Shown here: in pieces, positions 17,828 through 27,818 of the stretch | Layout: every line of letters begins with the position of its first letter | Position numbering within the stretch: position 1 is the stretch's first letter | From: Sphingomonas bisphenolicum | GTDB taxonomy: Bacteria; Pseudomonadota; Alphaproteobacteria; Sphingomonadales; Sphingomonadaceae | Direction of reading: 5' to 3' | Assembly: GCF_024349785.1 (NCBI RefSeq) | Contig: NZ_AP018818.1 | Coordinates: forward strand, 310,001-374,000 | DNA: 64,000 bases | Position numbers and translations under genes: made by a program | The notes under the pieces: generated by a model | Seen by the model: only the letters and a program-made list of their open reading frames with translations | Database searches by the model: none | What the model was told of the DNA's origin: nothing

Positions 17828-20539
17828 TCAGCGTTTCGCGCCGATCTCCACCTGCGTTTCGCCCAAGCCTTCGGCGCGGGCGCGCAGGATGATCCGGCCG
17901 GGCCGATCCGCCTTCACGATCGCCAGCGCCAAGCCGTTAAAGGCGGCGCGATTCGCCGACGGGAAAGCGGTCAGGTCAGTCGGGTCGCCATTGTCGGTCG
18001 CGACGATCTCCCCCGGCCCCTCGATCGAGAAGGCGATCTTCTGCCTGGCCGCAGGGACGACATGGCCGTCCTTGTCCAGGACCTTCAGCGTCACGAAGCT
18101 GAGGTCGCGGCCATCATCGGCGATGGTCGACCGGTCGGCGGTCAGCGACAGTTTCGCCGCCTCCCCCACGGTGCGGACGATCTCGGTCGCCCAGGGCTTG
18201 CCGTCCTTCCAGGTGACGACCTTCACTTCGCCCGGTGCATAGACGACATAGTCCCAGCGGAAGCGATATTCATAGTCGCGCTTCTTGATCTTGCCCTGCG
18301 ACTGGCCGTTGACGAACAGTTCCGCCTCGTCCGCGGAAGAGAAGACATGGACCGGCGTGATCTGGCCGACGCGATCCGGCCAGGTCCAGTGCGGCAGGAT
18401 ATGGGCGAATTTCAGGTCCGGCCTCCAGCGCGCCTGATAGAGCCAGAAGCGGTCCTTGGGGAAACCGGCGAGGTCGACTATGCCCGAATAGCTGCTGCGC
18501 GATGTGTAATAGGGCGTGGGTTCGCCCAGATAGTCAAAGCCCGTCCAGACGAACTCACCCGCGACATAGGGATTCTGGTCGTCCGCCGCCCAGACGCGGT
18601 CGGGCGAAGAGCCGAAATCGGCCGCGTGCAGCTCATAGGCCGACACCTGATGCGTGTCGGGATTGCCGCCAGACCATGGCCGTACCGGACCGCTGATCGC
18701 GCCCGCGACCGGGAACATATATTCGCCCCGACTGGACAGCGCCGATGCGCTTTCGGTGGACAGGATGACCTTGTCGGGGAATTTGGCGCGGAAGGCCGGA
18801 TATTGACCGATGATGCCGCGAATACCCGCGCCCTGATAGTTGAGGCTGATGACGTCGACCGTGGTGGGCAGCAGCATGTCCGCCTTGGCGAAGTTCATCG
18901 CTCCTGTCGCCAGCCGCGTCGGGTCTTCCTCATGCGCGATGGCGACCAGTTCGCGCCCGATCTTCGCGCCCGCTTCGCCATCATATTGTTCGCCGACCTC
19001 GTTGCCGACGCTCCACAGGATGATCGAGGGATGGTTGCGGTCGCGCCGCAACATCGACCGCAGGTCCGCCTCATGCCAGTCGGGGAAGATCAGGTGGAAG
19101 TCGTGTGGCGTTTTCTTCTTTTCCCAGCTGTCGAATATTTCGTCCATGACGAGGAAGCCCATCTGGTCGGTGAGTTCCAGCAGTTCGGGCGCGGGCGGAT
19201 TATGGCTCATGCGCACGGCGTTGGCGCCCATGTCGCGCAGGATTTCGAGCTGGCGCTGGGCCGCGCGACGATTGAAGGCCGCGCCGATCGCGCCCAGATC
19301 ATGATGATTGTTGACGCCGCGCAGCGGAATGTACTCGCCATTGACGATCACGCCCTTGTCGGGATCGAACCGGATGTCGCGCACGCCGAAGCGGGTTTCG
19401 TAGGTGTCGATCGTCTTGCCGCCCTGGCGCACGGTGGAGATGGCGACATAGCGGTTGGGCTGTTGTGTCGGCGGCGGCCCCCAGAGGCGGGGGTTGGTCA
19501 GGATCGTGCTGCCGTTCAGCACCGCCTTGGCGCCGGGCGCGATGCCGGTGGACTGGCGCGCAATGGTGGCGACCGGGCGGCCGGTGCGCTTGCCGTTGGT
19601 GTCGAGCGCGTAGAGCGCGGTCGCGACTTCGACCTGCGCTACCTTGTCGCCGTCATTGTCGAGGGTCAGGCTGAGGTCGATGGTCGCCTGTGCCTTGCTC
19701 ACCTGCGGGGTGCGGACCGTGCCGCCCCACTGGCCGACATGGACCTTGTTCGCGGTGGTCAGGTAGATGTCGCGATAGAGGCCGCCACCCGGATACCAGC
19801 GCGCCGAAGCCTGCGGATTGTCGAGCCGGATGGCGAGCTGGTTCCTGCCCCCCGGCACCGCATAGGGGGTCAGGTCAAGGCGGAAGCTGTTATAGCCATA
19901 AGGCCAGCCGCCGACGAGCTTCCCGTTCAGCCAGACGGTGGCGTAGGACATCGCCCCTTCGACATCCAGGAAGATCGACTGGCCCCTGTCGCTCGCCGGA
20001 ATGTCGAGCGTCTTGCGATACCAGCCGATGCCCCAGCTGGGCAGGCGGCCCATGCCGCCATAGGGGCCGTCCTTGATGAAGGGACCGGCGATCGCCCAGT
20101 CGTGCGGCAGATCCACCTTGGTCCATGCGCTGTCGTCGAAACCAGCCTGCACATAGGGCAGGTCGCCACCGGGATTGCCCGCCGGGCGGACATGATGTTT
20201 GGCCTGGTCCTTGATGAAGGGATTGGCGCTGGGAAGTATCCATGGCTTCAATATCTGCGCGCCGCCGCCGTCCACCTTCACGGCTTCGTCAGGACGGGTA
20301 TCGGCCAGCTTGCCGTCGCCCACATCGTCGATCGGCGGGCGCACGTCATAGCGCAGGTCGGTGGTGATGCCGACAGGGTCGCCCTTGATAAAGCGCCAGT
20401 CGCGGCTGATCGATACGCTGTCCGCGGCCAACGCGGAGGAGGCGCCGCCCCCCACGGTTAGCGCGACCAGCGCCGTCATGGCCAGCGCCCGTCCCTTCAC
20501 GGAACGTCCTCGCGACAACGAGATGGACAGTTGCACCAT
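17828..20539 (-). CDS. GH2 beta-galactosidase with C-terminal DUF4982/Ig-like domains
   Basis: Exported family 2 glycosidase of 903 residues. The signal peptide runs to about residue 40. The sugar-binding domain has DLPHDWAI, the catalytic barrel carries the acid/base Glu514 (SVGNEVGE) and the nucleophile Glu596 (STESA), and C-terminal segments with KVVTWKDGKPW match the DUF4982 plus Ig-like layout of beta-galactosidases from glycan loci. ATG 20539 follows GGGAGAGAG and begins the signal peptide; the open frame continues upstream to 21031 only as antisense to the ThuA gene. It is divergent from the ThuA gene and has a LacI-type operator candidate in the shared promoter region. Confidence 0.88.
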   Translation of the reverse strand: MVQLSISLSRGRSVKGRALAMTALVALTVGGGASSALAADSVSISRDWRFIKGDPVGITTDLRYDVRPPIDDVGDGKLADTRPDEAVKVDGGGAQILKPWILPSANPFIKDQAKHHVRPAGNPGGDLPYVQAGFDDSAWTKVDLPHDWAIAGPFIKDGPYGGMGRLPSWGIGWYRKTLDIPASDRGQSIFLDVEGAMSYATVWLNGKLVGGWPYGYNSFRLDLTPYAVPGGRNQLAIRLDNPQASARWYPGGGLYRDIYLTTANKVHVGQWGGTVRTPQVSKAQATIDLSLTLDNDGDKVAQVEVATALYALDTNGKRTGRPVATIARQSTGIAPGAKAVLNGSTILTNPRLWGPPPTQQPNRYVAISTVRQGGKTIDTYETRFGVRDIRFDPDKGVIVNGEYIPLRGVNNHHDLGAIGAAFNRRAAQRQLEILRDMGANAVRMSHNPPAPELLELTDQMGFLVMDEIFDSWEKKKTPHDFHLIFPDWHEADLRSMLRRDRNHPSIILWSVGNEVGEQYDGEAGAKIGRELVAIAHEEDPTRLATGAMNFAKADMLLPTTVDVISLNYQGAGIRGIIGQYPAFRAKFPDKVILSTESASALSSRGEYMFPVAGAISGPVRPWSGGNPDTHQVSAYELHAADFGSSPDRVWAADDQNPYVAGEFVWTGFDYLGEPTPYYTSRSSYSGIVDLAGFPKDRFWLYQARWRPDLKFAHILPHWTWPDRVGQITPVHVFSSADEAELFVNGQSQGKIKKRDYEYRFRWDYVVYAPGEVKVVTWKDGKPWATEIVRTVGEAAKLSLTADRSTIADDGRDLSFVTLKVLDKDGHVVPAARQKIAFSIEGPGEIVATDNGDPTDLTAFPSANRAAFNGLALAIVKADRPGRIILRARAEGLGETQVEIGAKR

Positions 20540-20565
20540 TTTCTCTCTCCCGACCTTCCGCAATC

Positions 20566-20579
20566 TGGTAGCGTTATCA
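20566..20579. promoter_or_regulatory. LacI-type operator candidate upstream of GH2 gene
   Basis: TGGTAGCGTTATCA fits the palindrome TGRTARCGYTAYCA centred on CG that LacI-family sugar regulators commonly bind. It lies 27 bases before the GH2 start in the 151-bp divergent GH2/ThuA region. A weaker TAACGATA core lies at 20670-20677 before the ThuA gene. The regulator is not identified. Confidence 0.45.
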
Positions 20580-20690
20580 TTACTTTGAGCGATGGAATGA
20601 CCCTTGGCAAGAGTGGAAGTCGTGATCGCCACGGCTTCCCAGTCGCCGATCGCCGTTCTAGGGTTGGTGTAACGATATGGGAGAGGGACG

Positions 20691-21786
20691 ATGCAAAGGG
20701 TATTGGCTGCGACCGCGGCATGTGTGCTGGGGGTCTTGGCGACCGGGGCCATGGCAAAAGCGCCGACCGACTGTCCGCTGCGCGATGCGCCCTTTTCCAC
20801 CCAGTCGCCGATTGTCGACCTGTTGCTGAGCCCGCCCGCCAAGGCCGCGGTCGAAGCGGGCGCGCCGCAAGTCTTCGCGGCGCTGCCGCCGCGCTTCTTT
20901 TCCACGCAGGCGCCGACCTTCGCATCGATCCTGACGTTGCAGGCGCTCAGCAAGATGAAGGATATTCCCGCCGACCGGATGGCCGCGCTCGACGCGACGC
21001 TACGCGCCATCCCTGTGACGCCCGCCGACAAGATCGCGCGGTGCGCCCGCTATGACGATGATCGTCCCGGCGTCACCCTGCCCAAGGGCAAGCCGCGCCT
21101 GCTGATCTTCGAAAAGATAACCGGCTTTCGCGACAGCCCCTCGGTCGATGCCGCCCGCACCGCGTTCCAGGCGATGGCGCAGCGCAAGGGCTGGTCCGTG
21201 GTCGTCAGCGACAAGGGCGGGGCGATGACGCCGTCGATCCTGCGCCGGTTCGACGCCGTCATTTGGAACAATGTCAGCGGCGACGTGCTGACCCTGTCGC
21301 AGCGCGCCGCGTTCAAATCCTATGTCGAACAGGGCGGCGGCTTCGTCGCGGTGCACGGGTCGGCAGGCGATCCGGCCACCTTCTGGGACTGGTATGTCGA
21401 TATGCTAGTCGGCGCGCGCTTTGCCGGCCATCCGATGAACCCGCAATTCCAGGATGCGAAAGTCGTGGTCGAAGGGCGCGGGCAGGACATTGCGGCGGGC
21501 CTGCCGGGCGAGTGGGTGATGAAAGACGAATGGTACAGCTTCACCGGCAATCCGCGCGCCAGCGGCTCCGCCATCATCGCCACGCTGGACGAGGGCAGCT
21601 ACAAGCCGGGCGCGCTGGCGATGGGCGATCATCCGATCGCCTGGACCCGCTGCGTGGGCAAGGGCCGGGCCTTCTATTCGGCGATCGGCCATCGCCCCGA
21701 AACCTATGCCGATCCCCATTATGTGAGGATGCTGGAAAATGCCGTGGCCTGGGCCGCGTCGCGCCGTTCCCCCTGCCCTAACCCGG

Positions 21787-21806
<20 letters not shown>
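20691..21806 (+). CDS. ThuA-domain exported protein
   Basis: A 371-residue protein with a signal peptide (about 1-22, AMA). An N-terminal helical region of some 110 residues precedes a ThuA-like flavodoxin-fold domain (about 130-350, with [24 protein letters not shown] and [12 protein letters not shown]). ThuA proteins occur in trehalose and glycan loci, and some act as sugar-modifying enzymes, but the reaction here is unknown. The ribosome site GGGAGAGGG precedes ATG 20691. Its last 20 bases overlap the 3' end of the convergent UDP-xylose synthase gene. Confidence 0.78.
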
Positions 21807-22817
<1,011 letters not shown>

Positions 22818-22821
<4 letters not shown>

Positions 22822-23813
22822 GGTTGCTGCTCCCTTGCTGGACGGTGCGGATGTCGGGTGAAGATGGTCGCGGCCATGACGCCGAGATAGCGGCGGCTGA
22901 AGCGCGCCATGGCGTGATAGTCACGGTTGGGGCGCAGCAGGCCGAGCAGGCTGAACAGCAGCCAGCGGCTGGCGTAGCCGGTAAAGAGGATCGCGTCATA
23001 AGCCGCCCGCGCGAGCGGGCCGCGGCCCTGGCGGAAGAAGAAGCGTGGCCCCTTATAGACGCTGGCCAACACCTCCATCGACGATTGGCGGGCGAAACTG
23101 GCGCCGTGATGATGGGTGATGCTTTGCCGCGCGGAATAGAGGACGCGCCAGCCCGCCTGCGCGACGCGGTGGCACAGTTCCATATCCTCGCCGAACATGA
23201 AATAGGCGGGGTGGAAGATGCGCGCGCCGACGGCGGCGCGGCGGAAGGTCAGCGATGCGCCCGATACCCAGTCGATCGGCCGGACGCCGGGCGGGTCGCC
23301 GTCCAGATAGACGGCCGGAGGCGCCCAATCGCGCGGCAATATCTTGTTTAGAAACAGATAGTTCCATGCCAGATTGCGCAATGTGGGGAACGCGCCGCCC
23401 GACGCGCGCTGGAAACTGCCGTCGCTGTTGCGCAGGCGGGAACCGAGGATGCCGATCCGATCATCGCCCTCCATCTGCGCGAGCATTGATGCGATCGCGT
23501 CGGGGTCGACCAGCGTGTCGGGATTGAGCAGCATGACGAAGGGCGCGTCGGTTGCTTCATAACCGAGCTGGCACCCCTTGGCGAAACCCAGGTTCGCGCC
23601 GCTTTCGATCAGCCGGGCCCAGGGGAATTGGGCGCGGACCATGGCCGCACTGCCGTCGGCAGAGGCGTTGTCGATCACGATCGTATCGACACTGAGCGGG
23701 CGCAGGGCGGCGCTGGCGGACACTGCCGCCAGACAATCGCGCAGCAGGTCGCACACGTTCCAGTTGACGATGATGATGGCGAGCGTCGGCCCGCATTGTG
23801 TAGACGGGGTCAT
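22818..23813 (-). CDS. Family 2 glycosyltransferase (rhamnosyltransferase-like)
   Basis: A 331-residue GT2 enzyme with an N-terminal nucleotide-sugar domain: IIIVNWN at the first strand, the acidic metal motif within [10 protein letters not shown], and a later GEDMEL motif. A hydrophobic, basic C-terminal region probably lies on the membrane. The sequence resembles rhamnosyltransferase-type GT2 enzymes, but the donor cannot be assigned. It overlaps both operon neighbours by ATGA. Expected role: addition of one sugar to the lipid-linked exopolysaccharide repeat. Confidence 0.8.
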
Positions 23814-24925
23814 CGGGTCATGCTCCGGTAAAGGTCGGCATAGGCGGGCCGCAGCGCCGCCCAGTCATAGGTGGCGCGGGCATGATCGCGCAGGATGCGG
23901 CGTGTCCGCTCGGCCGGGTCGGCGGTCATGCGCGCCAGCAGCGCCGCCAGCGCACCGGGCGCTTCCATGTCTATCCAGTTATCGATATTGGGCAGCAGCC
24001 AGCGGAAATGCGGCGCATCGTGGGTGATGACGGGCAGGCCCGCCGCCGCCGCCTCCACGATGGCGAGGCCGAAGGCTTCGAAAGTGGCGGCATGGGGCAT
24101 GACGTCGGCCAGCGCAAACAGGTCCGCCACCTCGCCGGTCGGCACATGGGTCACGCGCACCCGCCCGCCCAGCCGGGCGCGGGCATAAGCGGGCAGGTCC
24201 GGGTCGCCATGGTCCAGGCTGCCGTCCAGCCAGAGCAGCGGATCGCCGTCCATGCGCGCGACCTCATCGATCAGATGATGGGTGCGCTTGTGCCCGCGGT
24301 TGAGCGCGGCGACCGCGAGGATGACGAATCGATCGGGCGCGATGCCGTGCCGGGCGCGCAGCGTGGCGCGGTTTGCGCTAGGCGTGAAGCGCTCCGGCCG
24401 GTAACCGCAGGGGATGAGCGTCATATGGGCCGGGTCGTGGCCCTGCGCGACGGCATCGGCCAGCGTCGCCGCCGATATCTGGTGCAGCCGGTCGCAGGGC
24501 GGATAGTCGCGCGGCGGCATCGCCGTCCCCTCGGTATAGAGGAGACGGAATTTGAGGCGTAGCGTGCGGCGCAGATGGAACAGCAAGCGCGCCAGCGGCG
24601 GGTCGATCACATGGACGATGTCGTAGCGACCGGCGATCAGATGCGGCAGCAGCGCCAGCGCGAAGCTCAGGCATTCGGCGTGCATCGGCGTGCGACCCAT
24701 CAGCCGGTGGAGCGGCAGGTAGCGGAGCGTGCGACCGCCCCGCGCGAGGAAAGGCAGGACGATCTCGTCTGGACGCCTCTCCCCGCCGCCCTTGAACAGG
24801 GTCATGGGGAAATCGCCGCGCATCTCGTCAAACAGGTCGCGGAACAGCCGTTCGAACCCGCGCTGGACCAGCCCGATGCCGGGGCAGGCGATAGCGACGC
24901 GGGGGGCGATGCGGCGCGCGCTCAT
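23810..24925 (-). CDS. GT4-type glycosyltransferase
   Basis: A 371-residue GT-B glycosyltransferase. The N-terminal domain holds IACPGIGLVQRGFE, and the C-terminal donor domain has LIPCGYRPERF, AALNRGHKRTHHLI and the EAFGLAIVEAAAAGLPVI segment with the E-x7-E motif of GT4. ATG 24925 overlaps the flippase stop (ATGA). It likely adds one residue to the exopolysaccharide repeat on the cytoplasmic face; donor and acceptor are unknown. Confidence 0.82.
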   Translation of the reverse strand: MSARRIAPRVAIACPGIGLVQRGFERLFRDLFDEMRGDFPMTLFKGGGERRPDEIVLPFLARGGRTLRYLPLHRLMGRTPMHAECLSFALALLPHLIAGRYDIVHVIDPPLARLLFHLRRTLRLKFRLLYTEGTAMPPRDYPPCDRLHQISAATLADAVAQGHDPAHMTLIPCGYRPERFTPSANRATLRARHGIAPDRFVILAVAALNRGHKRTHHLIDEVARMDGDPLLWLDGSLDHGDPDLPAYARARLGGRVRVTHVPTGEVADLFALADVMPHAATFEAFGLAIVEAAAAGLPVITHDAPHFRWLLPNIDNWIDMEAPGALAALLARMTADPAERTRRILRDHARATYDWAALRPAYADLYRSMTR

Positions 24926-26325
24926 GCTACGCCTCCCGCCAGTTGTCGCCAAAGCGGCGCATCCCGGCGTCCCATCAGCAGCAGCGCGCACAGCAGGATC
25001 AGCCCGGCCGCAAGCCCGCCCGCAAAGCTGCCGGCGATTGGGGTGGCCGCGACCAGCAGCGTTGTGGCGACGGCGCTGCCCAGCAATATGGCGACCGGCC
25101 GCCAGTCGATCGTCAGGCCCGTCACTCGCTGGGCGATCGCGCTGACCGCCACCGTGCCGAGCAGCAATTCGACCAGCAGGCACGCCAGCCCCGCGCCGGT
25201 CACGCCCATGTACGGGACCAGCAGGAACAGCGCGGCGCACTGGCCCGCCAGCGAGAGGAGGGTGAGCAACATCGCCCGCCCCTGTCGCCCGGCGATGACG
25301 ATCAGCGGCGCCATGGCGGTGGTGATCGCGCGCGCCAGCAGCGTCCAGGCCATGAGTTGCAGCAGCGGCGCGCCCGCCGCGAAATCCGGTCCCATCAGTC
25401 CCATCAGGAAGGCCGCGCCACCATGGATGCCCGCGAACAACAGCGCCGCCAGCGCCACCGACAGCAGCAGCGTGGCTTGCTGGGTCCGGGCGAAGGCGGC
25501 CGGATCGCGCCGCCAGTCGCGCGCGACGACGAGGAAGGCAGCGCTATTGATCGCCTGTACCGCGACCAGCACCGGCATGATGAAGCGCGCCGCCGCGGCA
25601 TAGAGCGCGACCGCCCGCATATCCAGCAGCCGGGCGAGCAGCAGCGGCGCCAGCGCATCATAGAGCAGCACCAGCAGCCCCGCGCAGCCCAGCGGCAGCG
25701 CCTGTCCCGCAAGGCGCGCGGGCGTCAGGCGGGCGCTCCTCTGCATTGCCACCGGTCCGGCCCAGTGCGCCGTCAGCGCGGCCTGCACCAGCCGGGCGAC
25801 GGCGAAGCTCGCCACCAGCAACGGCAGCGGCGCGCGATGGAGGCAGGCCAGCGCCAGCAGCGGCAGCATCACCAGCACGCCGGCCAGCTCCGCGCCGACA
25901 TCCCGGTCCATCCGCAACGCCAGCCGCAGCGCCGCACGCGCCGGTTGCAGCCAGGCGGTCGCCAGCACCGCGACGCCGCCCGCGCAACCCGCCAGCACGA
26001 CCGCGCGATCCTGCCCGGCGACCAGCAACAGCAGCGGCAGCGCCATGGCGACCGCCGGCCCCTGCACCCTTTTCATCCGCGCCAGCGCGTCCAGCACCGC
26101 CGCCCGGCGTCGCGGCCGCCGCGCCGCATCGCGTACGCCGATGTCGGTCTGGCCGAAATCGGCCAGCCATTCGGCCAAGCCCGTCAGGCTCAGCAGCAAC
26201 GCATAGGCGCCGAATTGCTCCGCCCCCGCCAGCCGCGCGACGATCAGCGCCGCCCCCATGCGCAGGCCCGACAGCGCGACCCGCCCGACGACCAGGCGCG
26301 CGCTACTGTGCAGCAGGCCGTTCAT
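24922..26325 (-). CDS. Polysaccharide flippase (Wzx-like, MOP superfamily)
   Basis: An integral membrane protein of 467 residues with 12-14 hydrophobic segments, beginning SSARLVVGRVALSGLRMG and showing the GAEQFGAYALLLSLTGLAEWLADFG pattern (about 36-60) of polysaccharide exporters. It would flip the undecaprenyl-linked repeat unit to the periplasm. ATG 26325 overlaps the stop of the polymerase/ligase gene. The upstream open frame to 26511 is antisense noise within that gene's 3' end. Confidence 0.82.
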   Translation of the reverse strand: MNGLLHSSARLVVGRVALSGLRMGAALIVARLAGAEQFGAYALLLSLTGLAEWLADFGQTDIGVRDAARRPRRRAAVLDALARMKRVQGPAVAMALPLLLLVAGQDRAVVLAGCAGGVAVLATAWLQPARAALRLALRMDRDVGAELAGVLVMLPLLALACLHRAPLPLLVASFAVARLVQAALTAHWAGPVAMQRSARLTPARLAGQALPLGCAGLLVLLYDALAPLLLARLLDMRAVALYAAAARFIMPVLVAVQAINSAAFLVVARDWRRDPAAFARTQQATLLLSVALAALLFAGIHGGAAFLMGLMGPDFAAGAPLLQLMAWTLLARAITTAMAPLIVIAGRQGRAMLLTLLSLAGQCAALFLLVPYMGVTGAGLACLLVELLLGTVAVSAIAQRVTGLTIDWRPVAILLGSAVATTLLVAATPIAGSFAGGLAAGLILLCALLLMGRRDAPLWRQLAGGVA

Positions 26326-27818
26326 GCCGGTCGCTCCGCGCTGTTGCGCCGCTGCCAGACATCGATCGCGACGATGATCGCGGCGATGATCCAGAACAGC
26401 CGCGCGCCGGGCATCTGGCGCAGGAAGAAGCTGCCGAAGCCGTCGAGCAGATTGGCGCACAATCCGGCCAGCGCGCCGACATTGAGGGCATGGAGCCAGG
26501 GATCGGCGCACCGTGTCGCGTTGCGCCAGCCCGTCCGCAGCAGGCCGATCAGCAGCAGCAGGAAACAGGCGAAGCCGATCGTCCCCTGCTCCGCCCAGAT
26601 CAGCAGGTATATGTCATGCACCACCGGCCAGTTCGCGCCGAAGGTGCGGGTCAGCGCCTCCGTCCCGCCATAGGCGGTGCGGCCGGGCAGATGCTGGACG
26701 AAGCTGTTGAGGCCAACGCCCAGCAGCGGGTGATCGCGCACCATGTCCCAGGCGACGCCCATCCACTCCCAGCGGAAATCGACTGCGCCCGGATCGCTCT
26801 GGGTGAAGCGGCGCAGGATCGCCGGGGCGGCGGCGAGCGCGGCGATCAAACCAAACGCCAGCGCGACCAGGGAACCCGCCAGCGCCCGCCGCCGCGACCG
26901 CCGGTCGCGCAGCATCAGACCGATAACGACCGGCGCGGCGAGCGCGAAGGCCAGCCAGCCCGATCGCGACAGCGTCAGCAGCAGGGCCAGCAGCGCCGTC
27001 GCCAGCACCGCACCTATCGCCGCCTTCCGGCCGATCGGCAGGCGCGTCATCAGCAGCGCCAGCAGCATCGGCGCGCCCATGGCGATGAAGCCGGCGAGGA
27101 TATTGGGATGGCCCAGAAGCCCGCCGATGCGGAAGGTCGCGCCGCCGTCCATATAGGTGGCGCGATTGGCATATTCGAGCGTGGTCATCGTCGCCTCGCC
27201 CAGAAATTGCAGACCGATATCGCCCTTCTTCGCATATTGGGCGATACCAACCGCCGCCTGGAGCAGCAGGCCGCAGCAAAGCGATGCGAAGAGGTGCATG
27301 AAGCGCCGCACCCGCGTCAGTTCGCCCAGCAGCAGCAGGAACAGCGCCAGCGACTTGGCCATCTGGACCGCCTCCACCAGCGCAAGCTGGCGATAGGGGC
27401 CGGTGATGGCGTCGAGCAGGCCGAGCAGGATCATCGCGATCCAACAATAAGCGAGGCCGGGGATGCGATGGCGCGTCCCGCCGTGCAGGGTGTCGCGCCA
27501 CTGGAACAGGAACAGTGCCAGCAGGAACAGGTCGACGACCTCGATCGTGTAGGCCCCCGCCCCGCCCATATGCGGCATGGGATGGAACCGCTTGGCGATG
27601 CCGAGCGGCGCCGTCAGCCCGACGCCCCACAGGCAGGCGAGCCGGGGATTGCCGCTGGCCCAGATCAGGCCACCCAGCCCCAGCGCGGCGACCGCTGCCA
27701 GCGCCGCGCCGCGCCCGGACGACAGGCCCGCGACGATCAGCGCCGCGCCGCCCGCTGCGCCGATCGCCAGGAGAAGGCCTCCGCCCGATCCAGGCAAGAC
27801 GCACGCCTCAGCCGCCAT
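26322..27818 (-). CDS. O-antigen ligase/Wzy-like polymerase
   Basis: An integral membrane protein of 498 residues with about 12 hydrophobic segments. The Wzy_C/ligase signature lies in the large periplasmic loop: a DFRWEWMGVAW segment, GVGLNSFVQ, and VHDIYLLIWAE. It sits with flippase, priming transferase, export lipoprotein and chain-length protein, so polymerisation of the exopolysaccharide repeat is the likely job rather than LPS ligation. It overlaps the next upstream gene by 11 bases. Confidence 0.82.
   Translation of the reverse strand: MAAEACVLPGSGGGLLLAIGAAGGAALIVAGLSSGRGAALAAVAALGLGGLIWASGNPRLACLWGVGLTAPLGIAKRFHPMPHMGGAGAYTIEVVDLFLLALFLFQWRDTLHGGTRHRIPGLAYCWIAMILLGLLDAITGPYRQLALVEAVQMAKSLALFLLLLGELTRVRRFMHLFASLCCGLLLQAAVGIAQYAKKGDIGLQFLGEATMTTLEYANRATYMDGGATFRIGGLLGHPNILAGFIAMGAPMLLALLMTRLPIGRKAAIGAVLATALLALLLTLSRSGWLAFALAAPVVIGLMLRDRRSRRRALAGSLVALAFGLIAALAAAPAILRRFTQSDPGAVDFRWEWMGVAWDMVRDHPLLGVGLNSFVQHLPGRTAYGGTEALTRTFGANWPVVHDIYLLIWAEQGTIGFACFLLLLIGLLRTGWRNATRCADPWLHALNVGALAGLCANLLDGFGSFFLRQMPGARLFWIIAAIIVAIDVWQRRNSAERPA

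Noticed and set aside
17663..20461. A 932-codon open frame on the plus strand opposite the GH2 gene
   Set aside because: It is antisense to a GH2 gene with intact signal peptide and catalytic motifs. Its translation is Arg/Asp/Gly-rich without domains, as expected for the opposite strand of high-GC coding DNA.
25380..25720. Runs of CAGCAGCAGC-like sequence resembling a short tandem repeat
   Set aside because: They encode in-frame Leu-rich segments of the flippase on the minus strand; codon bias explains them.
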